Positions 1 through 6,834 of a stretch of DNA of 7,406 bases are shown piece by piece. The translations under genes and the position numbers were made by a program. Numbering within the stretch: position 1 is the stretch's first letter; each line of letters starts with the position of its first letter. The stretch is from an uncultured Lysobacterales bacterium (lineage in GTDB: Bacteria > Pseudomonadota > Gammaproteobacteria > Xanthomonadales > SZUA-36): positions 1 to 7,406 of the forward strand of contig CALKKN010000350.1 in assembly GCA_937995275.1 (NCBI GenBank), in the 5' to 3' direction. The notes beneath the pieces are model-generated. The model did no database searches. It saw nothing but the letters and a program-made list of their open reading frames with translations, and was not told the origin of the DNA.

Positions 1-406
1 AGATAAATTCATCCATCCGGTCGTTGGCGCCGGTCAGTTCCACGGTGTATGTTTCCGGGCTGTCATCCAGCACGCGGGCGCCGGCCGATTCGACGATGGC
101 GGGGAGTTCCGACTCGGCCCCCGGATTCAGCCGCACCTTCATCAGCAGCAGTTCGCGCTCGATGTGGTCGTCCATCGTCATGTCCGCCGTGTTGACCACG
201 TCGACCAGTTTCAACAGCTGGTTGTTGATCTGGTCGATGACCTCGTCGGACCCGGAGGTCACCAGGGTCAGGCGGGAGATTTCGGGATGTTCGGTCGGCG
301 CGACGCTGAGCGATTCGATGTTGTAGCCGCGGGTCGAAAACAGGGCCGCCACGCGCGCCAGGGCCCCGGCCTCGTTCTGCAGCAGAATGGAAATGATATG
401 ACGCAT
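1..406 (-). CDS. ilvH: Acetolactate synthase small (regulatory) subunit, N-terminal part; truncated by the window edge
   Basis: This is the regulatory subunit of acetohydroxyacid synthase, which joins the large subunit in the cytoplasm and normally gives it valine feedback sensitivity and full activity. About 135 residues are visible; the C-terminal end lies outside the window. The product starts MRHIISILLQNEAGALARV and continues with FSTRGYNIESLSVAPTEHPE and a run reading LLKLVDVVNTADM, followed by HIERELLLMKV. These match the N-terminal ACT domain (about residues 1-80) and the start of the C-terminal domain of the IlvH/IlvN family. The start at 406 gives the family's usual MRxI beginning. 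An in-frame ATG at 418 would add four residues. Neither has a clear Shine-Dalgarno sequence. The large subunit lies on the opposite strand, starting 72 bases away, whereas the two are usually co-directional. The choice between the symbols ilvH and ilvN is by resemblance only. Confidence 0.93.
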   Translation of the reverse strand, partial: MRHIISILLQNEAGALARVAALFSTRGYNIESLSVAPTEHPEISRLTLVTSGSDEVIDQINNQLLKLVDVVNTADMTMDDHIERELLLMKVRLNPGAESELPAIVESAGARVLDDSPETYTVELTGANDRMDEFI

Positions 407-478
407 GGCAGCATCCATGTTGGCGCAGATCGACGGCTATTGCAATGCAGGATCAATTGTCAGACACTTCAAAAGATT
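407..478. promoter_or_regulatory. Divergent spacer between the acetolactate synthase subunit genes
   Basis: This 72-base gap must hold the 5' signals of both genes unless promoters lie inside the coding regions. It is AT-richer than its flanks. It contains the 8-base palindrome ATTGCAAT at 439-446 and CAATTG at 454-459, which could be operator half-sites, although short palindromes also arise by chance. On the minus strand CTGACA (complement of 459-464) resembles a -35 box, but no good -10 lies at normal spacing. I see no convincing sigma-70 promoter for either direction, no Shine-Dalgarno sequence before either start, and no leader peptide rich in branched-chain amino acids. Confidence 0.35.
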
Positions 479-2329
479 ATGACCCGTTCTGTACAAAAAT
501 TGACCAGTGTCTCGCACCCGCTCGCGGGCGAATCGATGACCGGCGCGGAGATGGTGGTCCAGGTCCTGGCCGACCAGGGCGTCGACGTCATTTTCGGCTA
601 CAGCGGTGGTGCGATCCTGCCCACCTATGACGCCGTATTCCGCTTCAATGCCAAACACCAGGACGCCGACGGCAAGGAACCGATGCCGTTGATCGTCCCG
701 GCCAACGAGCAGGGCGCGGGCTTTATGGCGGCCGGGTATGCGCGCGCCGGCGGCCGCGTGGGCGTCGTTATGGTGACCTCCGGCCCCGGCGCGACGAACA
801 CCGTCACGCCGGTGCGTGACTGCATGGCGGACTCCACGCCCATTGTGGTGATCTGCGGCCAGGTGCCCACCGGCGCGATCGGCACGGACGCCTTCCAGGA
901 GGCGCCTGTTTCCAGCTGTCTGGGGCCGGTGGCCAAGCACACCTTCCTGGTGACCGACCCCGAAAAGCTCGAGCCCACAGTGCGCACGGCCTTCGAGATC
1001 GCGCGCACCGGACGGCCCGGCCCGGTCGTGATCGACCTGCCCAAGGACGTGCAGAACTGGACGGGCACGTATCGCGGCGAGGGGTTGCTGCCGGTGCCCG
1101 GCTACCGGCAGCGTCTGCACGCTGCCCGGGACAACGAGCTGAGCGATGCCAAGTGCGCGAAATTTTACGGCATGCTGCAGGCGTCGCGCCGGCCCCTGAT
1201 CTATGCGGGCGGCGGAGTCATCAACGGCGATGCCACCGAAGACCTGCGGCGACTGGCGGAACACTTCGGAATTCCGGTCACCACGACGCTGATGGGTATC
1301 GGGGCCGTCGACACGACCCGGCCCCTGTCGCTGCACATGCTGGGCATGCATGGCCTGGCCAGCGCCAACTACGCGGTCGAGGACTGCGATTTCCTGATCG
1401 CCGTGGGCGCGCGTTTCGACGACCGCGTCGCCGGCGTTCCCGAGCGCTTTGCCCCCAGAGCGCGGAACATAGCGCAGTTCGACATCGACCCGTCCGAAAT
1501 CGGCAAGGTCAAACCGGTCGACTGGTCGCATGTGGGCGTTCTGAAACAGGACCTGAAAGCCATCCTCGACTATGGCATCCGACACCGGATCACGCCGGAA
1601 TTCAGCACCTGGCATGACGAGATTGCAGGGCTCAAGCGAACGTACCGGCTCAACTACGACCGCGAGAGCGAACTGATCCAGCCCTATGCCGTCATTGAGG
1701 CGATAAATTCGATCACCGGCGGTGACGCCGTAATCTCGACCGGCGTGGGGCAGCACCAGATGTGGGCAGCCCAATATTTCGACTACAAACACCCCCGCCT
1801 GTGGCTGACCTCCGGCAGCATGGGCACCATGGGCTTTGGATTGCCGGCGGCGATTGGCGCCCAGTTCGCGGTGCCCGACCACCTGGTCATCGACGTCGAC
1901 GGCGACGCCAGCATTCGCATGAACATGGGTGAACTCGAGACCGCCACCACGTATGGCCTGCCGGTCAAGGTGCTGGTGCTGAACAACTTCGGCGACGGCA
2001 TGGTCAAGCAGTGGCAGAAGCTCTATTACAAAGGCCGCCTGTCCGCCAGCGACAAGTCGTTGCGCAAGAAGGACTTCGTAAAGGCGGCGGAGGCCGACGG
2101 TTTCGAGTATGCCCGGCGCCTGGAGCGCAAGGACGACCTCGAGCGGGTCGTCTCCGAATGGTTGAATTTCCCCGGACCGGCGTTCCTCGAAGTCATTATC
2201 GACCCGGATGCGGGCGTGTACCCGATGGTCGGCCCGGGGCTGGCCTACGACCAGATGATCACCGGCGACTACATTCCCAACAGGGCACAGGTCTCCGAGG
2301 ACGACATCGACGGTTCGTCGATGTTCTGA
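479..2329 (+). CDS. ilvB: Acetolactate synthase (acetohydroxyacid synthase) large, catalytic subunit; divergent variant
   Basis: This thiamine-diphosphate enzyme condenses two pyruvates to 2-acetolactate, or pyruvate with 2-oxobutanoate, in branched-chain amino acid synthesis. With the start at 479 it has 616 residues, slightly longer than the usual 550-600. The order is typical: N-terminal ThDP domain with MTGAEMVVQVLADQGV and FGYSGGAILP, catalytic Glu77 in ANEQGAGFMAAGYA, and VTSGPGATN; central FAD-binding domain with GMHGLASANYAVEDCDFLIA and GARFDDRVAG; C-terminal ThDP domain with G475-D476-A477, 24 residues, then N502-N503. Departures from the common family sequence are Ser for Pro in FGYPGG, Asn for His before the catalytic Glu, Ala for the last Gly of GDG, and NNFGDGMV where NNxxLGMV is usual. 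No Shine-Dalgarno sequence precedes 479. ATG at 536 (MTGAEM) is the alternative start. Open frame further upstream overlaps the small-subunit gene and is not coding. The VOC gene follows after 40 bases, probably in the same transcript. Confidence 0.94.
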   Translation: MTRSVQKLTSVSHPLAGESMTGAEMVVQVLADQGVDVIFGYSGGAILPTYDAVFRFNAKHQDADGKEPMPLIVPANEQGAGFMAAGYARAGGRVGVVMVTSGPGATNTVTPVRDCMADSTPIVVICGQVPTGAIGTDAFQEAPVSSCLGPVAKHTFLVTDPEKLEPTVRTAFEIARTGRPGPVVIDLPKDVQNWTGTYRGEGLLPVPGYRQRLHAARDNELSDAKCAKFYGMLQASRRPLIYAGGGVINGDATEDLRRLAEHFGIPVTTTLMGIGAVDTTRPLSLHMLGMHGLASANYAVEDCDFLIAVGARFDDRVAGVPERFAPRARNIAQFDIDPSEIGKVKPVDWSHVGVLKQDLKAILDYGIRHRITPEFSTWHDEIAGLKRTYRLNYDRESELIQPYAVIEAINSITGGDAVISTGVGQHQMWAAQYFDYKHPRLWLTSGSMGTMGFGLPAAIGAQFAVPDHLVIDVDGDASIRMNMGELETATTYGLPVKVLVLNNFGDGMVKQWQKLYYKGRLSASDKSLRKKDFVKAAEADGFEYARRLERKDDLERVVSEWLNFPGPAFLEVIIDPDAGVYPMVGPGLAYDQMITGDYIPNRAQVSEDDIDGSSMF

Positions 2330-2369
2330 GCGTGACATTCGCGCACCGGCAACTCGCAGAGGACGAGGC

Positions 2370-2852
2370 ATGAAAAAAGTACCCACGGATTTCCGCCGCG
2401 TTACGATGATGGTCAGTCGCATGGAACCCGCGCTGACGGTATATCGCGACATTCTCGGAATGGAAGCCTATTACGATCAGGAGGTCGAGGTGTCGGTGCC
2501 CGGGGCGGCCCCGGGCGAACCCAGATCGCCGGCCCGCCTGGTCATCCTCAAATGCAACGATCCCTACATCGGCATGCTGGGCCTGATGGAGTTGCTGGAC
2601 ACGGCATCCCCCGCGCCCGCGCCGCACCGCGAAGGCACTCGCCTCGGGCCGGGAGAAGCGGTGTTCGTGATGCAGCACGACAACGTGGAAGAGGCCTATG
2701 AGAAACTGAAGGACGTCGAGGGCGTACAGATCGTCAATAAACCCGAGGTGTCCGAGTTCAAGCGCGGCGATGGTGGGGTGCTGCACGTTGAGGGCGTTCG
2801 GTTTTTCGACCCGAACGGATACTTCGTCGATCTGAACCAGGTGGTCGAATAG
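2370..2852 (+). CDS. VOC-superfamily (glyoxalase/bleomycin-resistance fold) protein, substrate unknown
   Basis: A 160-residue cytoplasmic protein with the paired beta-alpha-beta-beta-beta modules of the vicinal oxygen chelate fold. The first module shows RVTMMVSRMEPALTVYRDIL (about residues 10-29), matching the usual strand then FYxxxLG helix. The last strand has VRFFDPNGYFVDLNQ (about residues 143-157), the FxDPxGxxxEL signature. The usual metal ligands are altered: the expected first-strand His is Arg, and the C-terminal Glu of the signature is Asp. Metal binding is therefore uncertain, and a ligand-binding or modified catalytic role is possible. AGAGGA at 2358-2363 lies six bases before the ATG and is a good ribosome binding site. 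It sits between the acetolactate synthase gene and the RraA-family gene with gaps of 40 and 15 bases, which points to one operon. Known VOC functions include glyoxalases, epimerases, dioxygenases and resistance proteins; I cannot choose among them. Confidence 0.85.
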   Translation: MKKVPTDFRRVTMMVSRMEPALTVYRDILGMEAYYDQEVEVSVPGAAPGEPRSPARLVILKCNDPYIGMLGLMELLDTASPAPAPHREGTRLGPGEAVFVMQHDNVEEAYEKLKDVEGVQIVNKPEVSEFKRGDGGVLHVEGVRFFDPNGYFVDLNQVVE

Positions 2853-2867
2853 CCGCAGACCGACCTC

Positions 2868-3356
2868 ATGTCCCACTCCGTCCCCGATATCTGCGATGCC
2901 TACATCGACGAGATTTCGGTGCTCGAACCGCAGTTCCACGATTTTGGCGGACGCCGCAAGTTCGGCGGCGAAATCGTCACGATCCGCTGTTTCGAGGATA
3001 ATTCTCTGGTGGCGGAGACCGTGCGGCAGCCCGGCCATGGCCGGGTCATCGTAGTCGACGGCGGTGGATCGCTGCGCCGGGCGCTGTTGGGGGATAATCT
3101 GGCCACGGCGGCCACCGAAAACGGCTGGCGGGGATTGCTCATTAACGGCTGCGTGCGCGACGTTGAGATCCTCGAAACCATCGACCTCGGCATCAAGGCG
3201 CTGGCGGCCTGCCCGGTCCGGACCGACAAGCGCGGCGAAGGTCAGCTGGATGTACCGCTGCGTTTCGCCGGGGCGCCGATGGAGCCCGGCGGATACCTTT
3301 ACGCAGATGCCAACGGCGTCGTCATCGCCAGGCACAAGCTCGACATCGAATTCTGA
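2868..3356 (+). CDS. RraA-family protein, probably 4-hydroxy-4-methyl-2-oxoglutarate aldolase / oxaloacetate decarboxylase type
   Basis: A 162-residue single-domain protein of the RraA/HMG aldolase family, close to the usual size. Family blocks are all present: VPDICDAY near the N-terminus, [63 protein letters not shown] and [14 protein letters not shown]76 followed by 20 residues and then R97-D98 forms the D-X20-R-D metal and substrate motif of the class II HMG/CHA aldolases. E. coli RraA, the RNase E inhibitor, has lost this motif (Gln in place of the last Asp). The protein is therefore more likely an enzyme cleaving a 4-hydroxy-2-oxo acid to pyruvate, or decarboxylating oxaloacetate, than a pure RNase E regulator, although automatic annotation would call it RraA. 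It starts 15 bases after the VOC gene with no clear Shine-Dalgarno sequence, suggesting translational coupling. It is convergent with the peptidase gene downstream. Confidence 0.9.
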   Translation: MSHSVPDICDAYIDEISVLEPQFHDFGGRRKFGGEIVTIRCFEDNSLVAETVRQPGHGRVIVVDGGGSLRRALLGDNLATAATENGWRGLLINGCVRDVEILETIDLGIKALAACPVRTDKRGEGQLDVPLRFAGAPMEPGGYLYADANGVVIARHKLDIEF

Positions 3357-3375
3357 CGGCGCCCGGTTCGCGCCG
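3357..3375. terminator. Short GC hairpin between convergent genes, possible weak terminator
   Basis: The inverted repeat CGGCGC (3357-3362) and GCGCCG (3370-3375) can form a 6-base-pair stem with a 7-base loop. It begins directly after the stop of the RraA-family gene, inside the 28-base gap before the convergent peptidase stop. There is no T-tract on either side, so it is not a standard intrinsic terminator. It could still slow polymerase or block 3' exonucleases, or be a chance feature of GC-rich DNA. Confidence 0.3.
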
Positions 3376-3384
3376 GTGGACCGG

Positions 3385-5352
3385 TCAGTTCAGCAGAAAC
3401 TGGCGCAAGAACAGTAGAGTCGCCTGCTCGTAGATGATGCGGTTTTCCTTGCGGTCGTAGCCGTGCCCCTCGTTCAGGGCTTCGATGTACCAGACGGGCT
3501 GGTCGCGGTCGCGCAACGCCTGGACGATCTGTTCGGATTCACTGGCCGGGACGCGGGGGTCGTTGCGGCCTTGCACGACCAGTAGCGGGATGTTGATACG
3601 CTCCACATTGTTGAGCGGGCTGATGCGCTCGAGGAAGGCGCGCATCTCGGGGTCGCGTTCGTCCCCGTATTCGTAGCGGCGGAATGGACGCCGATAGTCC
3701 TCGGTGTTCTCGAGGAAACTGACAAAATTGCTGATTCCTACCATGTCGACGCCGGCCCGCAGCCGGTCGCTGTAGTGCACGGCCGAAGCCAGCACGAGGT
3801 AGCCGCCGTAGCTTGCTCCATGAATGGCCACCCGGTTCTCGTCGAGGTCCGGCTGCTCCGCGATCCAATCCAGCAGGGCGCCGATATCCCGTACCGCGTC
3901 TTCGCGGCGATAGTCGTTGTCGAGGGCGAGGTATTCGAGGTCGTAGCCCGTCGACCCGCGGACGTTCGGTGCAATCACGGCGGCGCCGAGTTCCGCGATC
4001 CACAGCTGCGTACGCATGCTGAACGAGGGCCGGTACTGCGCCTCCGGACCGCCGTGGACATGGATGATGACCGGATGCGGGCCGCGACCGGGAGGACGAT
4101 AGACGAACGCCGGCACCATGCGCCGCTGTTCACCGCGCAGGTCGAAGGTCGGGTAGTGCGTCAATTGCGGTTCGACGAAAGCCCTGACGTCCAGGCCACC
4201 GACCTCGCTGAACGTCCAGCGAGTCAGGGAACGGGCCGACTCGGGCCGCCGGCCCAGCTCCAGCACGTAGACGTCGCTGGGCGTTCGGGAGGTGCTGAGG
4301 GTCAGTGCCAGATGCCGGTTGTCGGGGTTGAATCCCAGACCCGAGATAACGCCCAGCGGTATGTGGTTCACCTTCCCATAACTGCCTCTGCGCGTATCCA
4401 GCAGGTACAGGCGGCTGATGCCGTCCTCGTTGGTCACGAAAGCCCCGCGCCGGCCGTCGTCGCTGAGGGCGAAATCCGTCACGTCCCAGCCAATCCCGGG
4501 GGTCAGGAATTGCGGGGGCGAATCGGGTTCGAGCGATTGCCAGGCCAGTTCCGCCGCGCGTCCGCGGGCGTTGGTGATGAAGAAGAACCCCTCGTTGCGC
4601 CGGTCGAAGGTGACAGCCCGGTTGGCTGATGGGGACTCCGGGTTGCCGGCCACGAGGCGGACCGTGCGGTCTTGGAGGTTGAGTACATGAATCCGGGAGT
4701 CGTCCACCCCGAGAAACTGCTGGACCAGCAGGTAGCGACCGTTCTCGCTGAAACCCGCCGGCCCGTACCAGCTGCCGGCGGGTGCCTCGAGCAACAGCTC
4801 GGCACGATCTGGGTGGTTCGGATCCATCAACCAGAGGTCGTTGCTGCGGCCGTTGCGGCGGGTTGACTGGAAGGCCAGCAGCCGGCCATCCCGGCTCCAG
4901 CGCAGCAGGCGGTTGCGCCATTGGCCGTCGGTGAGCCCGCGGGCGGCGCCGGTTGCGGTATCGAACAACAGAATCTGGTCCTGCTCGCCGCCGCCCTCGT
5001 CCATGGTGATTGCGAGCTCCCGTCCCAGTGTGCGCCGTGTGACCTGTCCGAGTGGCTCGGGGAACCAGGTGAGTTGCCGACGCGTACCACCGGCGGCGTC
5101 GACCCTGTGCACCTGGCTGACGTCACCGAACTGCGTACGGATGTACATCGCCTTGCCGTCAGGGCTCCAGTCCAGGAACCGTGCCGAACGGGCGTTCTGG
5201 TAGTGCCGGATTCGTTCCACCAGCGCCGCCGGGATCTCGGGGACGCCGTGCAGGATGAGCTGGCCGTCGTTGGCGTGCCATTGGGGCACGTCATTGCCGC
5301 CCGCGGACAGCGGGGACAGGGACAACATCAAAATCAGGCAAATCCGGCGCAT
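3385..5352 (-). CDS. Secreted prolyl-oligopeptidase-family (S9) serine peptidase
   Basis: A 655-residue exported peptidase, probably periplasmic, cleaving short peptides in the manner of acylaminoacyl or dipeptidyl peptidases. The N-terminus MRRICLILMLSLSPLSAGG is a Sec signal peptide without a lipobox. Residues about 45-390 form a WD40/TolB-like beta-propeller with repeated blade signatures such as FLDWSPDGKAMYI, LLRWSRDGRLLAF and DFALSDDGRRGAFV. Residues about 400-655 are the alpha/beta-hydrolase domain: HGGP at 433 (oxyanion region), PNVRGSTGYD, nucleophile Ser514 in GASYGGY, Asp598 in GRNDPRV and His630 in NEGHGY. The catalytic triad is complete and the length is normal. Substrate specificity cannot be read from the sequence. 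The gene is transcribed alone: convergent with the RraA-family gene and divergent from glmU across 105 bases. No Shine-Dalgarno sequence is seen before the start, and a possible promoter lies almost against it. Confidence 0.94.
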   Translation of the reverse strand: MRRICLILMLSLSPLSAGGNDVPQWHANDGQLILHGVPEIPAALVERIRHYQNARSARFLDWSPDGKAMYIRTQFGDVSQVHRVDAAGGTRRQLTWFPEPLGQVTRRTLGRELAITMDEGGGEQDQILLFDTATGAARGLTDGQWRNRLLRWSRDGRLLAFQSTRRNGRSNDLWLMDPNHPDRAELLLEAPAGSWYGPAGFSENGRYLLVQQFLGVDDSRIHVLNLQDRTVRLVAGNPESPSANRAVTFDRRNEGFFFITNARGRAAELAWQSLEPDSPPQFLTPGIGWDVTDFALSDDGRRGAFVTNEDGISRLYLLDTRRGSYGKVNHIPLGVISGLGFNPDNRHLALTLSTSRTPSDVYVLELGRRPESARSLTRWTFSEVGGLDVRAFVEPQLTHYPTFDLRGEQRRMVPAFVYRPPGRGPHPVIIHVHGGPEAQYRPSFSMRTQLWIAELGAAVIAPNVRGSTGYDLEYLALDNDYRREDAVRDIGALLDWIAEQPDLDENRVAIHGASYGGYLVLASAVHYSDRLRAGVDMVGISNFVSFLENTEDYRRPFRRYEYGDERDPEMRAFLERISPLNNVERINIPLLVVQGRNDPRVPASESEQIVQALRDRDQPVWYIEALNEGHGYDRKENRIIYEQATLLFLRQFLLN

Positions 5353-5362
5353 GAGGTGGCTA

Positions 5363-5393
5363 ATGATAGACCAATATACCCTGAGCGTTTCAA
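5363..5393 (-). promoter_or_regulatory. Possible promoter of the S9 peptidase gene
   Basis: On the minus strand TTGAAA (complement of 5388-5393) and TATCAT (complement of 5363-5368) each match the sigma-70 consensus at five of six bases. Their spacing is 19 bases, longer than the optimal 17. Transcription would start about four bases before the ATG at 5352, giving a nearly leaderless message, which agrees with the absence of a Shine-Dalgarno sequence there. TATATT (complement of 5373-5378) is another -10-like stretch but has no partner. This is a pattern match only. Confidence 0.27.
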
Positions 5394-5416
5394 TAGAGCC
5401 GCAGGTTGTATGGGGC

Positions 5417-5422
5417 TATACT
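5417..5422 (+). promoter_or_regulatory. Possible -10 box of the glmU promoter
   Basis: TATACT matches the sigma-70 -10 consensus at five of six bases and lies 35 bases before the glmU start, in the 105-base spacer shared with the divergent peptidase gene. No good -35 box is found 16-18 bases upstream (TAGAGC lies there), so it would be a weak or activator-dependent promoter. GGGAG at 5442-5446 then serves as a somewhat distant ribosome binding site. The rest of the 5353-5457 spacer shows no other clear element. Confidence 0.3.
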
Positions 5423-5457
5423 GTCCTGCTGTAAAGTCGTTGGGAGCCCGAGACCGG

Positions 5458-6834
5458 ATGACCAAGCCCCTGCATGTGGTGATCATGGCCGCAGGTGAAG
5501 GCACACGCATGAAGTCGAGCCTGCCCAAGGTCCTGCACACGGTCGGCGGGCGCCCGATGCTGGAGCATACGCTGGCGACGGCCGCTGCACTGCAGCCGGA
5601 CGCCGTGCACGTGATCATCGGCAACGGCGCGGACGAGGTCAGGGCGACCTTCGGCGACCGGGCCGTGAACTGGGTGCTGCAGTCCGAGCGGCGCGGGACC
5701 GGCCACGCCGTGATGCAGGCCATGCCCGGCATCCCCGACGAGGCCGCCGTGCTCGTTCTGCCGGGCGATCATCCGCTGATCCCCTTCGGCGTGCTCGAGA
5801 AACTGTCCGGGGAACGCGACCGGTCCCTGGTTGTGCTGACGATGGAGCCGGAGGACCCGGCGGCTTACGGCCGCATCGTACGCGACGGGGCAGGCGCCGT
5901 CGTCGGGGTGGTGGAGGAGCGGGATGCCACGCCGGAACAAAGCGCCATCCGGGAAGTGAATACGAGCATCATGCTGGCGGACGCCGCGTGCCTGCGCCGA
6001 TGGCTCGACGGCCTGGATTGCGACAACGCCAAGCAGGAGTATTACCTGACCGACGTATTCGGACTGGCGCACGCCGAGCGGACGCCCATCCTCGCGGTGC
6101 TGGCCCCAGATGCCCGGGATTTGCAGGGCGCCAACGACCGCCGGCAGCTGGCTGAGCTTGAGCAGCGCTACCGCGGCCGCCGCGCGGACGAGTTGATGGA
6201 AGGGGGCGTGCACCTGCTCGACCCGGACCGGACGGACGTCCGCGGCCGGGTAGCCGCCGGCACCGACGTACGGATCGACGTCAACGTCGTGCTGGTGGGA
6301 GACAATCGACTCGGTGACGGCGTACACATCGGTCCGGGCTGCGTGCTGACCGACTGTGACCTGGCGCCAGGAACGCGAGTGCATGCCCACTGCGTGCTGG
6401 AGGGCGTCACGACGACCGGCGCCTGCGACATCGGTCCCTTTGCCCGACTGCGCCCCGGCACGGTGGTGGCGCCCGGCTGCCGGATCGGCAACTTCGTCGA
6501 AGCGAAGAATGCCCGGCTCGGCGAAGGCAGCAAGGCCAACCACCTGACGTACCTGGGCGACGCGGAAATCGGTAGCGGGGTCAACGTCGGCGCCGGCACG
6601 ATCACCTGCAACTACGACGGCGCCAACAAGCATCCCACGGTCATCGAGGACGGTGTTTTCATCGGCTCCAATACCGCGCTGGTGGCGCCGGTCCGGGTGC
6701 AGCACGGCGCCACGATCGGCGCCGGCTCGACGATCACGAAGGACGCGCCGGCCGATGCACTGACCATCAGCCGGTCGCGCCAGACGACCGTCAGGGGCTG
6801 GAAGCGCCCGCAAAAACAGAAGGAAAAGAAGTGA
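5458..6834 (+). CDS. glmU: Bifunctional UDP-N-acetylglucosamine pyrophosphorylase / glucosamine-1-phosphate N-acetyltransferase
   Basis: GlmU acetylates glucosamine-1-phosphate with acetyl-CoA and then transfers UMP from UTP, giving UDP-N-acetylglucosamine for cell wall and lipopolysaccharide synthesis in the cytoplasm. It has 458 residues against 456 in E. coli. The N-terminal uridyltransferase domain (about 1-228) has [16 protein letters not shown] with Arg17 and Lys24, [11 protein letters not shown], Asp104 in GDHPL, VEERDA and EVNTSI. After a linker helix, the left-handed beta-helix acetyltransferase domain (about 250-458) shows hexapeptide repeats, RLRPGT, Lys350 in [11 protein letters not shown], catalytic His362 in [12 protein letters not shown], and [14 protein letters not shown]. 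It ends in the family's basic tail. All key residues are kept, offset by one from E. coli. Open frame upstream of 5458 overlaps the divergent peptidase gene and has no GlmU similarity. The final codons carry AGAAGGA (6818-6824), well placed for a GTG at 6831. glmS follows on the same strand. Confidence 0.98.
   Translation: MTKPLHVVIMAAGEGTRMKSSLPKVLHTVGGRPMLEHTLATAAALQPDAVHVIIGNGADEVRATFGDRAVNWVLQSERRGTGHAVMQAMPGIPDEAAVLVLPGDHPLIPFGVLEKLSGERDRSLVVLTMEPEDPAAYGRIVRDGAGAVVGVVEERDATPEQSAIREVNTSIMLADAACLRRWLDGLDCDNAKQEYYLTDVFGLAHAERTPILAVLAPDARDLQGANDRRQLAELEQRYRGRRADELMEGGVHLLDPDRTDVRGRVAAGTDVRIDVNVVLVGDNRLGDGVHIGPGCVLTDCDLAPGTRVHAHCVLEGVTTTGACDIGPFARLRPGTVVAPGCRIGNFVEAKNARLGEGSKANHLTYLGDAEIGSGVNVGAGTITCNYDGANKHPTVIEDGVFIGSNTALVAPVRVQHGATIGAGSTITKDAPADALTISRSRQTTVRGWKRPQKQKEKK

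Noticed and set aside
164..478. N-terminal extension of the acetolactate synthase frame to an ATG at 164
   Set aside because: This stretch overlaps the well-supported small-subunit gene on the other strand, and the large-subunit similarity begins only near 536.
437..2452. A 671-codon open frame antisense to the acetolactate synthase large subunit
   Set aside because: It mirrors a clear coding gene in GC-rich DNA, its translation has no recognisable motif, and it crosses several gene boundaries.
2259..3335. A 358-codon antisense open frame across the VOC and RraA-family genes
   Set aside because: It spans three plus-strand genes with clear family motifs and has no motif of its own.
4921..5457. 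Upstream extension of the glmU frame, which would make a fusion protein
   Set aside because: It lies antisense to the S9 peptidase signal peptide and propeller; GlmU similarity starts at 5458, and the resulting length matches the family.
5416..6813. A 465-codon open frame antisense to glmU
   Set aside because: Shadow of the real glmU gene; the translation is low in recognisable structure and rich in His, Arg, Val and Ala as expected for antisense GC-rich codons.
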